Shown: positions 46,305-55,510, counted from the first letter of the stretch. The stretch: 64,000 nucleotides of DNA from Streptomyces hokutonensis (GCF_000376565.1 NZ_BARG01000012.1:1-64000); one strand, 5' to 3'. The notes: a model not told the origin generated them from the letters alone. Made by a program: numbers and translations.

Positions 46305-47486
46305 ATGCCCGACCGCGCCCCGCAGCCGGTGGACCGGCAACTGCCCACGGACGAGGCCCGGGATCTGATCTCGCTGGTCCGCGACATCGCGCAGCGTGAG
46401 ATCGCCCCGAGAGCGGCCGAGGAAGAGGACGCCGGACGCTTCCCCCGCGAGGTCTTCACCCTGCTCTCCGAGTCCGGACTGCTCGGCCTGCCCTACGACT
46501 CCGAGTACGGCGGCGGCGACCAGCCGTACGAGGTCTACCTCCAGGTCCTCGAAGAACTCGCGGCGGCCCGCCTCACCGTCGGCCTCGGCGTCAGCGTCCA
46601 CTCCCTGTCCTGCCACGCGCTGGCCAACTACGGCACCAAGCAGCAGCAGGTCGAGTACCTGCCCGCGATGCTCGGCGGCGGACTGCTGGGCGCCTACTGC
46701 CTGTCCGAGCCGTCCTCCGGCTCCGACGCGGCCTCCCTGCGCACGAAGGCGGTCAGGGAGGGTGACGACTGGGTGATCGACGGCACCAAGGCCTGGATCA
46801 CGCACGGTGGCATCGCCGACTTCTACACGGTCATGGCCCGCACCGGCGAGGACGGTCCGCGCGGGATCAGTGCCTTCCTGGTGCCCGGTGACGCGCCCGG
46901 TCTGAGCGGCGCGGTGCCGGAGAAGAAGATGGGCATGAAGGGCTCGCCCACCGCCCAGGTCCACTTCGACGGCGTCCGGGTCTCCGACGAGCGGCGCCTC
47001 GGCGAGGAGGGCCAGGGCTTCGCGATCGCCCTGTCCGCGCTGGACTCCGGCCGGCTCGGCATCGCGGCCTGCGCGATCGGCCTGGCGCAGGCGGCGCTGG
47101 ACGAGGCGGTGGCGTACGCGACCGGACGGCAGCAGTTCGGGCGGCCTATCTCCGACTTCCAGGGGCTGCGCTTCATGCTCGCCGACATGGCCACCCAGAT
47201 CGAGGCGGGCCGGGCGCTCTACCTCGCGGCGGCCCGGCTGCGCGACGCGGGCCGGCCGTTCGCCAAACAGGCCGCCATGGCCAAGCTGCACTGCACCGAC
47301 ACCGCGATGAAGGCCACCATCGACGCCGTCCAGGTGCTCGGCGGATACGGCTACACCGCGGACTTCCCGGTCGAGCGCTACATGCGCGAGGCCAAGGTCC
47401 TGCAGATCGTCGAGGGCACCAACCAGATCCAGCGCATGGTCATCGCCCGCCACCTAGCGGGTCCCGAAGCCCGCCGAACTGGCTGA
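46305..47486 (+). CDS. Acyl-CoA dehydrogenase
   Basis: FAD enzyme that introduces the alpha-beta double bond in acyl-CoA. The product has 393 residues with signatures AYCLSEPSSGSDAASLRTKA, WITHGGIADFYTVMART, GMKGSPTAQVHFDGVRV, GRQQFGRPISDFQGLRFMLADM and the catalytic Glu370 in QIVEGTNQIQ. The ATG at 46305 has GGGAGGAGAG upstream; the longer frame is not needed. It is probably controlled by the upstream TetR. Its 3' end overlaps a convergent small gene by 47 bases. Confidence 0.94.
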   Translation: MPDRAPQPVDRQLPTDEARDLISLVRDIAQREIAPRAAEEEDAGRFPREVFTLLSESGLLGLPYDSEYGGGDQPYEVYLQVLEELAAARLTVGLGVSVHSLSCHALANYGTKQQQVEYLPAMLGGGLLGAYCLSEPSSGSDAASLRTKAVREGDDWVIDGTKAWITHGGIADFYTVMARTGEDGPRGISAFLVPGDAPGLSGAVPEKKMGMKGSPTAQVHFDGVRVSDERRLGEEGQGFAIALSALDSGRLGIAACAIGLAQAALDEAVAYATGRQQFGRPISDFQGLRFMLADMATQIEAGRALYLAAARLRDAGRPFAKQAAMAKLHCTDTAMKATIDAVQVLGGYGYTADFPVERYMREAKVLQIVEGTNQIQRMVIARHLAGPEARRTG

Positions 47487-47688
47487 GTCCGACCGGCGGC
47501 GCCGCCAGCCGCACCCACTCCGGGTCGTGCCGTCCCGGCAGGGTGCGGCCCCGGTCGGCCCAAGTCCGCATCAGATCACGGTAGATGGGCGGGTCCTGCG
47601 GCTGCGGCGGCGCCAGCGGAACCGATTCTGCGGGTGCGGGGACGTAGATACGGCGCTGACGCCCGGTCGGCGCATATGTGGGGGTCAT
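47440..47688 (-). CDS. Small Pro-rich conserved protein
   Basis: The product has 82 residues from the ATG at 47688. It is Pro- and Arg-rich with a distinct central block PPIYRDLMRTWADRGRTLPG followed by RHDPEW, which has the non-random composition of a real protein. Third-position G/C also fits. The ribosome site is weak. It overlaps the acyl-CoA dehydrogenase 3' end on the other strand. I do not recognise a domain. It partly explains the 340-base gap. Confidence 0.5.
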   Translation of the reverse strand: MTPTYAPTGRQRRIYVPAPAESVPLAPPQPQDPPIYRDLMRTWADRGRTLPGRHDPEWVRLAAPPVGLSQFGGLRDPLGGGR

Positions 47689-47829
47689 ACCAGGGCAACG
47701 CAAGAGCCCGCCGACAGGTCACCGGCGCGGGAAATCGAGCGTGAGTTCACCGGCGTACGGCTCTCGCCTCTGGCTACCGCACGCCACCTGACGTACCGTC
47801 ACCTCCACTGTCCCCAGGGGAGGTTAGCC

Positions 47830-48930
47830 GTGGCAGACGACCGTCCCGTGCCCCTCGACGAGTACCCCGTGCACCAGGTCCCCCTGTCGATGAAGCACGT
47901 CGCGACCGGCGACCGGAACGCCTACGACCGCTGCATCTTCCACGTCCTCGACCACGAGGGCCGCGCCCTGCTCATCCTCGGCCTCGGCGTCTACCCCAAC
48001 GTCGGCGTGATCGACGCCTACGCCACCCTCCGCACCGGCGACACCCTGCACGCCGTCCGCGCCTCGGACGCCCTCGGCGACGACCGCATGCACCTCTCGG
48101 TCGGCCCGCTGCGCATCGAGGTCGAGGAGCCACTCCACCGTCTGCGCCTGCGCTGCGACGACAACTCCCTCTCGTACGACCTCACTTGGACCGCCGAGTT
48201 CCCCGCTCTCTGGGAACCCCACCACGTCCAGTACCGCGGCGACCGGCTCACCCTCGAAGGGCGCCGCTTCGTCCAGGCGGGCGGTGTGGAGGGCGTGATC
48301 CGCGCCGGTGACGAGGAGTTCCGGGTCACCGCCGACGGCTGGACCGGTACCCGTGACCGCAGTTGGGGCGTGCGGCCCATCCCCGGCGAGGAGGGCGGCC
48401 GGCTCGCCGCGGACCACCCGACCGAGGGCTTCCACTGGATCTGGTGCCCGGTCCGCTTCGAGGACCGCTTCCTCATGGTGATCGTCCAGGAGGACGCCGA
48501 CGGCCACCGCACCCTGAACGAGGCGACCGTCGTCCGCCAAGGCCACCGCGACCGCCAACTCGGCTGGCCCCAGGCCGAGATCTCCTACCGCTCCGGCACC
48601 CGCCGGCCCGAGCGCGCCCTCATCCATCTCGGGGACGCCCGCAAACCGCAGGAACTGGAGGTCGAGATCCTGACCTCCTCACCCCTGGCGATCGGCGCCG
48701 GCTACCCGCCCGCCGACGACTGGCAGCACGGCACCTGGCGAGGCCGCGGCTGGACCGACGCCCGCACCTACGACCTCACCCGGCCGAACCCGCTCGCCGC
48801 CTACGGAGTCACCGACCACGCGGCCCGCTTCCGCCTCGACGGCCAGGTGGGCCACGGCATCTTCGAGCACGGCTCCTTCGGCCGCCACGACCCGAGCGGC
48901 TTCACCGGCTTCGACTCGGTTGCTCCGTAG
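47830..48930 (+). CDS. Uncharacterised beta-rich protein, possibly CrtC/AttH-like
   Basis: The product has 366 residues, with no signal peptide. It is rich in beta strands with a recurring WGVRP-type turn (GTRDRSWGVRPIPGE), GFHWIWCPVRFEDRFLMVIVQE and ALIHLGDARKPQELEVEI. The composition and SWGVR turn recall the lipocalin-like CrtC/AttH superfamily, but I am not sure. The GTG at 47830 has AGGGGAGG upstream. It precedes an APH-fold kinase and follows an acyl-CoA dehydrogenase, a group that often occurs together in actinobacterial lipid or steroid loci. Confidence 0.75.
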   Translation: MADDRPVPLDEYPVHQVPLSMKHVATGDRNAYDRCIFHVLDHEGRALLILGLGVYPNVGVIDAYATLRTGDTLHAVRASDALGDDRMHLSVGPLRIEVEEPLHRLRLRCDDNSLSYDLTWTAEFPALWEPHHVQYRGDRLTLEGRRFVQAGGVEGVIRAGDEEFRVTADGWTGTRDRSWGVRPIPGEEGGRLAADHPTEGFHWIWCPVRFEDRFLMVIVQEDADGHRTLNEATVVRQGHRDRQLGWPQAEISYRSGTRRPERALIHLGDARKPQELEVEILTSSPLAIGAGYPPADDWQHGTWRGRGWTDARTYDLTRPNPLAAYGVTDHAARFRLDGQVGHGIFEHGSFGRHDPSGFTGFDSVAP

Positions 48931-48942
48931 GGGAGTTGAGAC

Positions 48943-49089
48943 ATGGCGACGGCACCCTGCCCGCGCACGACCAGCCGTGCCCCGGAGGAACTCGCCTGTG
49001 GTTCGACGGGGTTGTGTGATTCCCGCTTGTCCGGCGCCGCGCCCGTCGGTCTTACCGGCTTTGGCGCGGCGGCACCGCAAGGGAGTTGA
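48943..49089 (+). pseudogene. Decayed tandem copy of the phosphotransferase 5' end
   Basis: An ATG at 48943 opens MATAPCPRTTSRAPEELACG, almost the start of the real gene at 49093 (MATAPRPRTTTRDPEELAHR). The match continues without gaps through a diverged middle to RLSGAAPV (real gene RLPGAKAV). The frame then runs into a copy of the upstream gene junction (LTGFGAAAPQGS, stop) that mimics the previous gene's end (FTGFDSVAP, stop). The unit is about 150 bases. It is probably not functional. Confidence 0.8.
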
Positions 49090-49092
49090 CGC

Positions 49093-50187
49093 ATGGCCAC
49101 GGCACCCCGCCCGCGCACGACCACCCGCGACCCCGAGGAACTCGCCCACCGCCTCACCGCCTGGCTCGACACCCGCCTGCCCGGCGCCAAGGCCGTCGAC
49201 ATCAGGGTCCCCGCGTCGAACGGCATGTCCAGCGAGACCCTGCTCTTCGACATCGAACACCCCGAACCACCCCTGCGGGCCTGCGCGTTGAGACTCGCGG
49301 CCGACCCGGCGGCGTACACCGTCTTCCCGGTCTACGACCTGCCGCGCCAGTTCCGCACCATGCGCCTGGTCGCCGACCGCACGGACCTCCCGGTACCGGA
49401 AGTCCGCTGGCTGGAGGAGGACCCGGGCCCGCTCGGCGCCCCGTTCTTCGTGATGGAACGCGTGGAGGGACGCGTACCGCCGGACGTCATGCCCTACACG
49501 TACGAGGGCAATTGGCTGCACGCGGCGACCGACGCGGAACGGGAGCGACTGGAGGCCGCCTCGGTCGGACTGATCGCCCGCCTGCACGACCAAGTCCCTT
49601 TGCCTGAGGCTGAGTTCCTCGCCCTCCCCGGCGAGGGCGACGCGCTCAGCCGCCATGTCGCCTCCCAACGCGCCTACTACGACTGGGTGGTTGACGGACT
49701 CGCCCGCTCGCCGCTCATCGAGAGCGCCTTCGACCGGCTGACGGAACTCTGGCCGGCCGACCCCGGCGAGACGGTCCTCAACTGGGGCGACGCGCGCATC
49801 GGGAACGTCGTCTACGACGGGTTCGACCCCGTCGCCGTCCTCGACTGGGAGATGGCGGCACCGGCCCCGCGCGAGGTGGACCTCGGCTGGACCGTCTATC
49901 TGCACCGCTTCTTCCAGGACCTCACGGCCGCCTTCGGCCAGACGGGCCTGCCGGAGTTCTTCCGCCGGGACCGGGTGGAGGCTCGGTACGCCGAACTCAC
50001 CGGCCACACCCCGCGCGACATGGACTTCTACACCCTCTACGCGGCCCTGCGGCATGCGATCGTGATGCTGCGCATCGCCTACCGGCAGGTGCACTTCGGG
50101 GAGAGCGCCGTCCCGGCGGACCCGGACACACTGATCCTGCACCACGGCAGCCTGCGGGCCATGGTGCAGGGCAGTTACTGGGGTTGA
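49093..50187 (+). CDS. APH-fold phosphotransferase family protein
   Basis: The product has 364 residues with a protein-kinase-like fold. The catalytic region is LNWGDARIGNVVYDGF and the metal motif VLDWEMAAPAPREVDLGW. The N-lobe lacks a clear Gly-rich loop but keeps ETLLFDI. Homologues of this group occur beside acyl-CoA dehydrogenases and may phosphorylate small alcohols or CoA-linked substrates; resistance is unlikely. The ATG at 49093 has GGGAG upstream. It ends 10 bases before the convergent gene. Confidence 0.88.
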   Translation: MATAPRPRTTTRDPEELAHRLTAWLDTRLPGAKAVDIRVPASNGMSSETLLFDIEHPEPPLRACALRLAADPAAYTVFPVYDLPRQFRTMRLVADRTDLPVPEVRWLEEDPGPLGAPFFVMERVEGRVPPDVMPYTYEGNWLHAATDAERERLEAASVGLIARLHDQVPLPEAEFLALPGEGDALSRHVASQRAYYDWVVDGLARSPLIESAFDRLTELWPADPGETVLNWGDARIGNVVYDGFDPVAVLDWEMAAPAPREVDLGWTVYLHRFFQDLTAAFGQTGLPEFFRRDRVEARYAELTGHTPRDMDFYTLYAALRHAIVMLRIAYRQVHFGESAVPADPDTLILHHGSLRAMVQGSYWG

Positions 50188-50197
50188 GCGAGAGCGC

Positions 50198-50632
50198 TCA
50201 GGCAGCGCGGCGCATGTCGGGCACCCGCATCGGACGCGAGCTGGGGCCACCGACGTGCGAGAAGGGCTGCGTGCGCCAGTCGAGGCCCTGAGGGAGCGTC
50301 AACAGCAGCGCGGTGTCCTGCTCCTGGAGCTCCGTGGTCTCGTCGGCGGACCGGGCGTCGGCCGCCTCGCGGCCTGTGCCGGCGCAGACCGTCAGCCCGA
50401 ACGGGTTCCACGGCGAGGCGCACAGCGCGTGCTCCGGCAGGACCTCCTCGTCCGCGAGGAGCGCGATGGGCTGCACGCAGTCCGGGCAGATCACCCGGTA
50501 CATCTCGAAGGTGTCGTACTCGTCGAGTTCGTCGGCCTCGAAACCGTCGGGTTCGACGCCCTCCGGCTCGGACTCGACGACGAGCTGCGGCCGCTTGGGC
50601 GCGGTGCGTCCAGGGCGCTTAAGACTCTGCAT
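50198..50632 (-). CDS. Conserved hypothetical protein with cysteine pairs
   Basis: The product has 144 residues. The first half is acidic and Glu/Asp-rich (about 15-45). A VICPDCVQPIALL segment and later ALCASPWNPFGLTVCAG carry four cysteines that could bind zinc. The tail is Ser/Arg-rich. The ATG at 50632 has GGGGGAG upstream, a good site. No family name comes to mind; the composition suggests a small Streptomyces-specific protein. Confidence 0.78.
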   Translation of the reverse strand: MQSLKRPGRTAPKRPQLVVESEPEGVEPDGFEADELDEYDTFEMYRVICPDCVQPIALLADEEVLPEHALCASPWNPFGLTVCAGTGREAADARSADETTELQEQDTALLLTLPQGLDWRTQPFSHVGGPSSRPMRVPDMRRAA

Positions 50633-50901
50633 GGGTTTCTCCCCCTACTGGGCTGGGCCGTGAAGGCGCTGCGGCCTCGACCACAGCAAGCACTTCCCGT
50701 CCGGTCTCCGCGGTAATCACGAGAACATCACGGAGACGGTCCAGGGCCTGTGGCGTTCGTCACATGCCGCCCGCAGATGCCCGGGGCGGCGGATTTGTCC
50801 CCAGCTGACTCACAGGCTGCGCTCCGCCACATCACGAACCGGGTATGACCTGCGCCGCTGAGGTATCGGAGGAGATCAGCGGCCATGTAAGTTCTTGCGC
50901 C

Positions 50902-51342
50902 ATGGAGGAGCTGGACCGACAAATCGTGCAGCTGCTCGTCAAGGACGGGCGGATGAGCTACACAGACCTGGGCAAGGCCACGGGCCTGTCCACGTCGGCC
51001 GTGCACCAGCGGGTGCGCCGGCTGGAACAGCGTGGCGTCATCCGCGGGTATGCGGCGGTCGTCGACCCGGAGGCGGTGGGCCTGCCCATGACCGCCTTCA
51101 TCTCGGTGAAACCGTTCGACCCCAGCGCCCCCGACGACATCGCGGACCGCCTCTCCGGCGTCCCCGAGATCGAGGCCTGCCACAGCGTCGCGGGCGAGGA
51201 GAACTACATCCTCAAGGTGCGGGTGTCCACCCCGCACGAACTGGAGGAACTGCTCGCCCGGCTGCGCGGCCTGGCCGGCGTCTCGACCCGCACCACGGTG
51301 GTCCTCTCGACGCCCTACGAGGCACGCCCACCGCGCATCTGA
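50902..51342 (+). CDS. Lrp/AsnC-family transcriptional regulator
   Basis: The product has 146 residues: a winged HTH (MEELDRQIVQLLVKDGRMSY through SAVHQRVRRLEQRG), then a RAM domain (about 65-140) with VAGEENYILKVRVSTPHELEELL. The ATG at 50902 gives the standard N-terminus; a GTG at 50845 would add 19 residues. It lies upstream of the amidohydrolase gene with a 47-base gap and may form an operon with it or regulate it. A second Lrp gene lies at 11422. Confidence 0.92.
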   Translation: MEELDRQIVQLLVKDGRMSYTDLGKATGLSTSAVHQRVRRLEQRGVIRGYAAVVDPEAVGLPMTAFISVKPFDPSAPDDIADRLSGVPEIEACHSVAGEENYILKVRVSTPHELEELLARLRGLAGVSTRTTVVLSTPYEARPPRI

Positions 51343-51389
51343 CCGACCTGCGTGCGGGGCCGCACGGGCGAGGCGCGAGACTGTTCCCC

Positions 51390-52991
51390 ATGAGTGAGCG
51401 CACCCCCGAACCGGCCACCGTCCTGCTCCGCCGCGGCGAAGTCCACAGTCCCGCCGACCCGTTCGCGACCGCGATGGTCGTGGAACGCGGCCAGGTCGCC
51501 TGGGTCGGCTCCGAGGGCGCCGCCGACGCGTTCGCGGACGGGGTCGACGAGGTGGTCGACCTGGACGGCGCGCTCGTCACCCCGGCGTTCACCGACGCAC
51601 ATGTGCACACCACGGCCACCGGCCTCGCGCTCACCGGCCTCGATCTCTCCGACGCGCCCTCCCTGGAGACGGCCCTGTCCCTCGTCCGGGACTTCGCCGC
51701 CACCCGCCCGGCCGACCGCGTCCTGCTCGGCCACGGCTGGGACGCCGCCCGCTGGCCGGGAGGCCGCCCGCCGACCCGCGCCGAACTCGACGCGGCGACC
51801 GGCGGACGCCCGCTCTACCTCTCCCGCATCGACGTCCACTCCGCGGTCGTCACGACGGCCCTGCTCGACATGGTCCCCGGCTTCGACGCCCCGGACGGCC
51901 CCCTCACCGCCGACGCCCACCACACCGTCCGCGCCACCGCGCTCGCCGCCATCACGCCGGAACAGCGCGTCGGGGCCCAGCGCACCGCCCTCGCCCACGC
52001 GGCCTCCTTGGGCGTCGGCTCGGTCCACGAGTGCGCCGGACCCGACATCTCCTCCGAGGACGACTTCACGGGCCTGCTGCGGCTCGCCGCCGAGGAACCC
52101 GGGCCGCGCGTCGTCGGCTACTGGGCCGAGCAGGATGTGGCGAAAGCGCGGGACCTGGGCGCCGTAGGAGCTGCCGGGGACCTCTTCGTGGACGGGGCGC
52201 TCGGGTCGCACACCGCGTGTCTGCATCAGCCGTACGCCGACGCCGGGCACACCGGGATCGCCTACCTCGACGCGGAGGCCGTCGCCGCCCATGTCGTGGC
52301 CTGCACCGAGGCGGGCCTCCAAGCGGGCTTCCACGCCATCGGGGACGCCGCGGTGACCGCCGTGGTCGAGGGCGTCCGCGCGGCCGCGGAGAAGGTCGGC
52401 CTGGCCCGTGTCCGCGCCGCCCGGCACCGCGTCGAACACGCCGAGATGCTCACCCCGGAGACCATCGCCGCCTTCGCCGAACTGGGCCTGACCGCCTCCG
52501 TGCAGCCCGCCTTCGACGCGCTGTGGGGCGGCGAGGAGGGCATGTACGCCCAGCGCCTGGGCGTCGAACGGGCCCGTGCCCTGAACCCCTTCGCGGCCCT
52601 GCTGCGGGCCGGAGTGCCGCTCGCCTTCGGCTCCGACAGCCCGGTCACCCCGGTCGACCCCTGGGGCACGGTCCGCGCCGCCGCGTTCCACCGGACGGCT
52701 GAACACCGCGTCTCCGCGCGGGCCGCGTTCACCGCACATACGCGCGGCGGCTGGCGGGCCGTGGGACGGGACGACGCGGGTGTTCTGGTCCCCGGAGCGC
52801 CCGCCGACTACGCCGTCTGGCGGACCGACGCCCTGGTCGTGCAGGCGCCCGACGACCGGGTCGCACGCTGGTCGACCGACCCGCGCTCCGGCACACCCGG
52901 ACTGCCCGACCTGACGCCGGGGGGAGACCTTCCGGTTTGTCTGCGTACCGTCGTGGGCGGACGGACGGTGTTCGTACGGCCGGGCGAGTGA
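51390..52991 (+). CDS. Amidohydrolase of the YtcJ-like group
   Basis: The product has 533 residues. The metal-dependent barrel has LVTPAFTDAHVHTTATGLAL (HxH pair), FHAIGDAA, RHRVEHAEML and AFGSDSPVTPVDPW with the last catalytic Asp. The size and FGSDSPV match the YtcJ/AepA-like amidohydrolase_3 group, which lacks a fixed substrate. The ATG at 51390 follows GAGGCGCGAGA. It follows the Lrp gene closely. Confidence 0.9.
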   Translation: MSERTPEPATVLLRRGEVHSPADPFATAMVVERGQVAWVGSEGAADAFADGVDEVVDLDGALVTPAFTDAHVHTTATGLALTGLDLSDAPSLETALSLVRDFAATRPADRVLLGHGWDAARWPGGRPPTRAELDAATGGRPLYLSRIDVHSAVVTTALLDMVPGFDAPDGPLTADAHHTVRATALAAITPEQRVGAQRTALAHAASLGVGSVHECAGPDISSEDDFTGLLRLAAEEPGPRVVGYWAEQDVAKARDLGAVGAAGDLFVDGALGSHTACLHQPYADAGHTGIAYLDAEAVAAHVVACTEAGLQAGFHAIGDAAVTAVVEGVRAAAEKVGLARVRAARHRVEHAEMLTPETIAAFAELGLTASVQPAFDALWGGEEGMYAQRLGVERARALNPFAALLRAGVPLAFGSDSPVTPVDPWGTVRAAAFHRTAEHRVSARAAFTAHTRGGWRAVGRDDAGVLVPGAPADYAVWRTDALVVQAPDDRVARWSTDPRSGTPGLPDLTPGGDLPVCLRTVVGGRTVFVRPGE

Positions 52992-53100
52992 TCTCCCGGG
53001 GTGGCGCGCCCCCGATCCACGCCCGCCGCCGCGTCGCGCGACCTGCGCATCCTCTGCCCTGACCAGCCAGTTGATGGAGAAAGCGCAGATCAGAGGGCTG

Positions 53101-53131
53101 TTGACAGTTGGGCGCAGGGGGCCGGTAGGTT
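53101..53131 (+). promoter_or_regulatory. Promoter-like TTGACA-N19-TAGGTT in the 534-base gap before ppm1
   Basis: TTGACA at 53101-53106 and TAGGTT at 53126-53131 match Streptomyces vegetative promoter boxes apart from a slightly long spacer. It lies in the 52992-53525 gap. The rest of the gap holds no credible gene; open frames there lack coding bias. It may give ppm1 a long leader. Confidence 0.45.
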
Positions 53132-53525
53132 CGTCCGAGTCCACCACCGGACGCCCGACCGGGGAACCTCCGAACAATCGCCGAAGCGCCGCTGGGTCAG
53201 GGACGGTGTGCCGCACCGGGGCACCGCCACTGGGAGCCAGGCTCAGCGCCCGCGCCACGGCGAGGGAACGTTCCGGCCGGTCGGCTGGTGTGACCCGGGT
53301 GGGGCCCGGACGTCCAGTAGACAACGGCTTTGGTCGACCCGCAGCCGGCGGGTCCCAGGTCGGCCCGAAGGGCGCCGGGCCCCCATCCGCAGCACACCAG
53401 TGCCCAAAAGGCACAGTCTTACCCCGTTCTTGTCGAATCGACACCACCGTACGAACGACGTGGCACGTCATCCCAGGCGGCGGCCACTATGGTGGACGCC
53501 TGCGTACGGACATGAAGGGGCAGCA

Positions 53526-54338
53526 GTGAACGACGGCGACGGAGCCCTCGCGGCACAGGCCCAGGGGCGGAAGTTCGGCCCGCTAGGCACGGCCTTGGTG
53601 ATCATCCCGACCTACAACGAGGCGGAGAACATCAAGTCCATCGTCGGGCGGGTGCGAAAGTCGGTCCCCGAGGCTCATGTCCTCGTGGCCGACGACAACA
53701 GCCCCGACGGCACGGGCAAGCTGGCCGACGAGCTGGCGGCCGAGGACGAACAGGTCCAGGTACTGCACCGCAAGGGCAAGGAGGGCCTCGGCGCCGCCTA
53801 TCTCGCGGGCTTCCGCTGGGGCATCGACAACGGCTACGGCGTCCTCGTCGAGATGGACGCCGACGGCTCCCACCGGCCCGAGGAGCTGCCCCGGCTGCTC
53901 ACCGCGCTCAAGGGCGCGGACCTGGTGCTCGGCTCCCGCTGGGTGCCCGGCGGCCGGGTGGTGAACTGGCCGAAGTCCCGCGAGTTCATCTCCCGGGGCG
54001 GCAGCCTCTACTCGCGCGTGGCGCTCGACCTGCCGCTGCGCGACATCACCGGCGGCTACCGCGCCTTCCGCCGCGAGACCCTCGAAGGCCTCGGTCTGGA
54101 CGACGTGGCCTCCCAGGGCTACTGCTTCCAGGTCGACCTGGCCCGCCGCGCCGTCAAGGCCGGCTACCACGTCGTCGAGGTCCCCATCACCTTCGTGGAG
54201 CGCGAACACGGCGACTCCAAGATGAGCCGCGACATCCTCGTCGAGGCCCTGTGGCGGGTCACCACCTGGGGCGTGGGGGAGCGGATCGGCAAGCTCCGCG
54301 GCCGGGGCAAGCCCGGAGGAAAGCCCTCACAGCCGTAG
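53526..54338 (+). CDS. ppm1: Polyprenol monophosphomannose synthase
   Basis: The product has 270 residues, a GT2 glycosyltransferase with a GT-A fold. Motifs are VIIPTYNEAENI, ADDNSPDGTGKLADEL, VEMDADGSHRPEELP and FVEREHGDSKMSRDI. It transfers mannose from GDP-mannose to polyprenyl phosphate at the membrane; in Streptomyces this feeds protein O-mannosylation, and loss gives phage resistance. Only the soluble catalytic domain is present, without the Lnt-like domain of some homologues. The GTG at 53526 has AGGGGCA upstream; longer frames are shadows. Confidence 0.93.
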   Translation: MNDGDGALAAQAQGRKFGPLGTALVIIPTYNEAENIKSIVGRVRKSVPEAHVLVADDNSPDGTGKLADELAAEDEQVQVLHRKGKEGLGAAYLAGFRWGIDNGYGVLVEMDADGSHRPEELPRLLTALKGADLVLGSRWVPGGRVVNWPKSREFISRGGSLYSRVALDLPLRDITGGYRAFRRETLEGLGLDDVASQGYCFQVDLARRAVKAGYHVVEVPITFVEREHGDSKMSRDILVEALWRVTTWGVGERIGKLRGRGKPGGKPSQP

Positions 54339-54410
54339 CCCTACGACCTCACAGGCCTCGTTGATCGTCCCCTTATCCCGCACTGAGCCGGGCCCAGGCA
54401 CACTGGACGT

Positions 54411-54968
54411 ATGACGACTGGCGCATCCACCCCTTCCTCAGCCGCCCGGCCCCCGCGTTCCCGGCTGCGTACGTTCCTGCCGCTGGGCATCGCCGCGTGG
54501 CTGGTGCTGGAGATCTGGCTGCTGACCGTGGTGGCGGGCGCGTCGAGCGGTCTTACGGTCTTTCTGCTGCTGCTCGCCGGGTTCGTGCTCGGCGCGGTGG
54601 TGATCAAGCGGGCGGGCCGGCGGGCCTTCCAGAACCTGAGCCAGGCCGTGCAGCAGGGCACCGCCCCGGCCAGCGGCGGTGGCAGCGGCCTGATGATGCT
54701 GGGCGGACTGCTGCTGATGATCCCGGGGCTGATCTCGGACGCCGTGGGGCTGCTCCTGCTGATCCCGCCGGTCCAGCAGGCACTGGGGCGCTACGCGGAG
54801 CGCACGGTCGAGCGGAAGCTGCGCAAGGCCGCCCCGGGCACCCTCGGGGACGCCTTCCAGCAGGCCCGGATCCACCGCCCGGACGGCAAGGTCGTCCAGG
54901 GCGAGGTCATCCGGGACGAGCCCGGCGGTGACGCCCCGGAGGGCCCGCGTCCGCCGCTCACCCGCTGA
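54411..54968 (+). CDS. fxsA: FxsA family membrane protein
   Basis: The product has 185 residues. Membrane helices lie at about 22-42, 47-65 and 94-115, with the FxsA signature LMMLGGLLLMIPGLISDAVG and LLLLIPPVQQALGRY. In E. coli FxsA eases phage T7 exclusion by F plasmid; the function in Streptomyces is unknown. A polar tail of about 55 residues follows. A strong hairpin behind the stop separates it from convergent rbpA. Confidence 0.92.
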   Translation: MTTGASTPSSAARPPRSRLRTFLPLGIAAWLVLEIWLLTVVAGASSGLTVFLLLLAGFVLGAVVIKRAGRRAFQNLSQAVQQGTAPASGGGSGLMMLGGLLLMIPGLISDAVGLLLLIPPVQQALGRYAERTVERKLRKAAPGTLGDAFQQARIHRPDGKVVQGEVIRDEPGGDAPEGPRPPLTR

Positions 54969-54983
54969 CATCCGGGCAGGCAA

Positions 54984-55023
54984 AAGCGCGGGCGCCGTAC
55001 ATGTTCGTACGGCGCCCGCGCTT
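54984..55023. terminator. Bidirectional terminator between fxsA and rbpA
   Basis: A perfect 17-bp stem, AAGCGCGGGCGCCGTAC (54984-55000) with GTACGGCGCCCGCGCTT (55007-55023), has a six-base loop. A-run and T-rich ends flank it. It serves both convergent genes. Confidence 0.9.
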
Positions 55024-55074
55024 ACTTGCTTGTGCCACTTGCGTGTGCGGTAGAACCGCTCCGCACCCTCAGAA

Positions 55075-55449
55075 CTAGGCCGACTTGCGGCTGTCCCTCG
55101 GGTGAACCGCGATATTCATCGCGCCGGAACGGAGAACGGCAAGACGCTCCTCGAGGACCTCTTCGAGTTCCTCGCGGGTGCGCCGCTCCATCAGCATGTC
55201 CCAGTGGGTACGCGCGGGCTTGGCCTTCTTTTCCTCAGGGCCGTCGCCGTCGACCAGGAGTGCCTGGGCCCCGCAGACCTTGCACTCCCACTCCGGCGGA
55301 ATCTCCGCCTCGACCGAGAAGGGCATCTCAAAGCGATGGCCCTTCTCGCATGCGTACTCCACGGCCTGGCGTGGTGCCAGGTCGATACCGCGGTCCGTCT
55401 CGTAGCTGGTCACCACGAGGCGCGTGCCGCGAAGAGCTCGCTCACTCAT
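55075..55449 (-). CDS. rbpA: RNA polymerase-binding protein RbpA
   Basis: The product has 124 residues and acts as an actinobacterial transcription initiation factor that binds RNA polymerase and the principal sigma factor. It has the RbpA core domain with zinc-type residues (YACEKGHRFEMPFSVEAEIP and WECKVCGAQALL), a basic linker, and the sigma-interacting C-terminal region HWDMLMERRTREELEEVLEE. It stabilises open complexes. A perfect SigR-type promoter lies upstream, in line with known SigR control of rbpA in Streptomyces. Confidence 0.96.
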   Translation of the reverse strand: MSERALRGTRLVVTSYETDRGIDLAPRQAVEYACEKGHRFEMPFSVEAEIPPEWECKVCGAQALLVDGDGPEEKKAKPARTHWDMLMERRTREELEEVLEERLAVLRSGAMNIAVHPRDSRKSA

Positions 55450-55510
55450 GAATCGTGCCTCCCGGGCTTGTCGCCCACAGGACAGGTGTCGCTGTCGTCG
55501 TCATCCGGTC

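Noticed and set aside
51315..53471. Long minus-strand open frame opposite the amidohydrolase gene
   Set aside because: Antisense to a gene with all metal-site motifs; no recognisable domain and no ribosome site.
53001..53525. Long N-terminal extension of ppm1
   Set aside because: The extension lacks coding bias and domains; the GTG at 53526 has a good ribosome site and gives the normal length.
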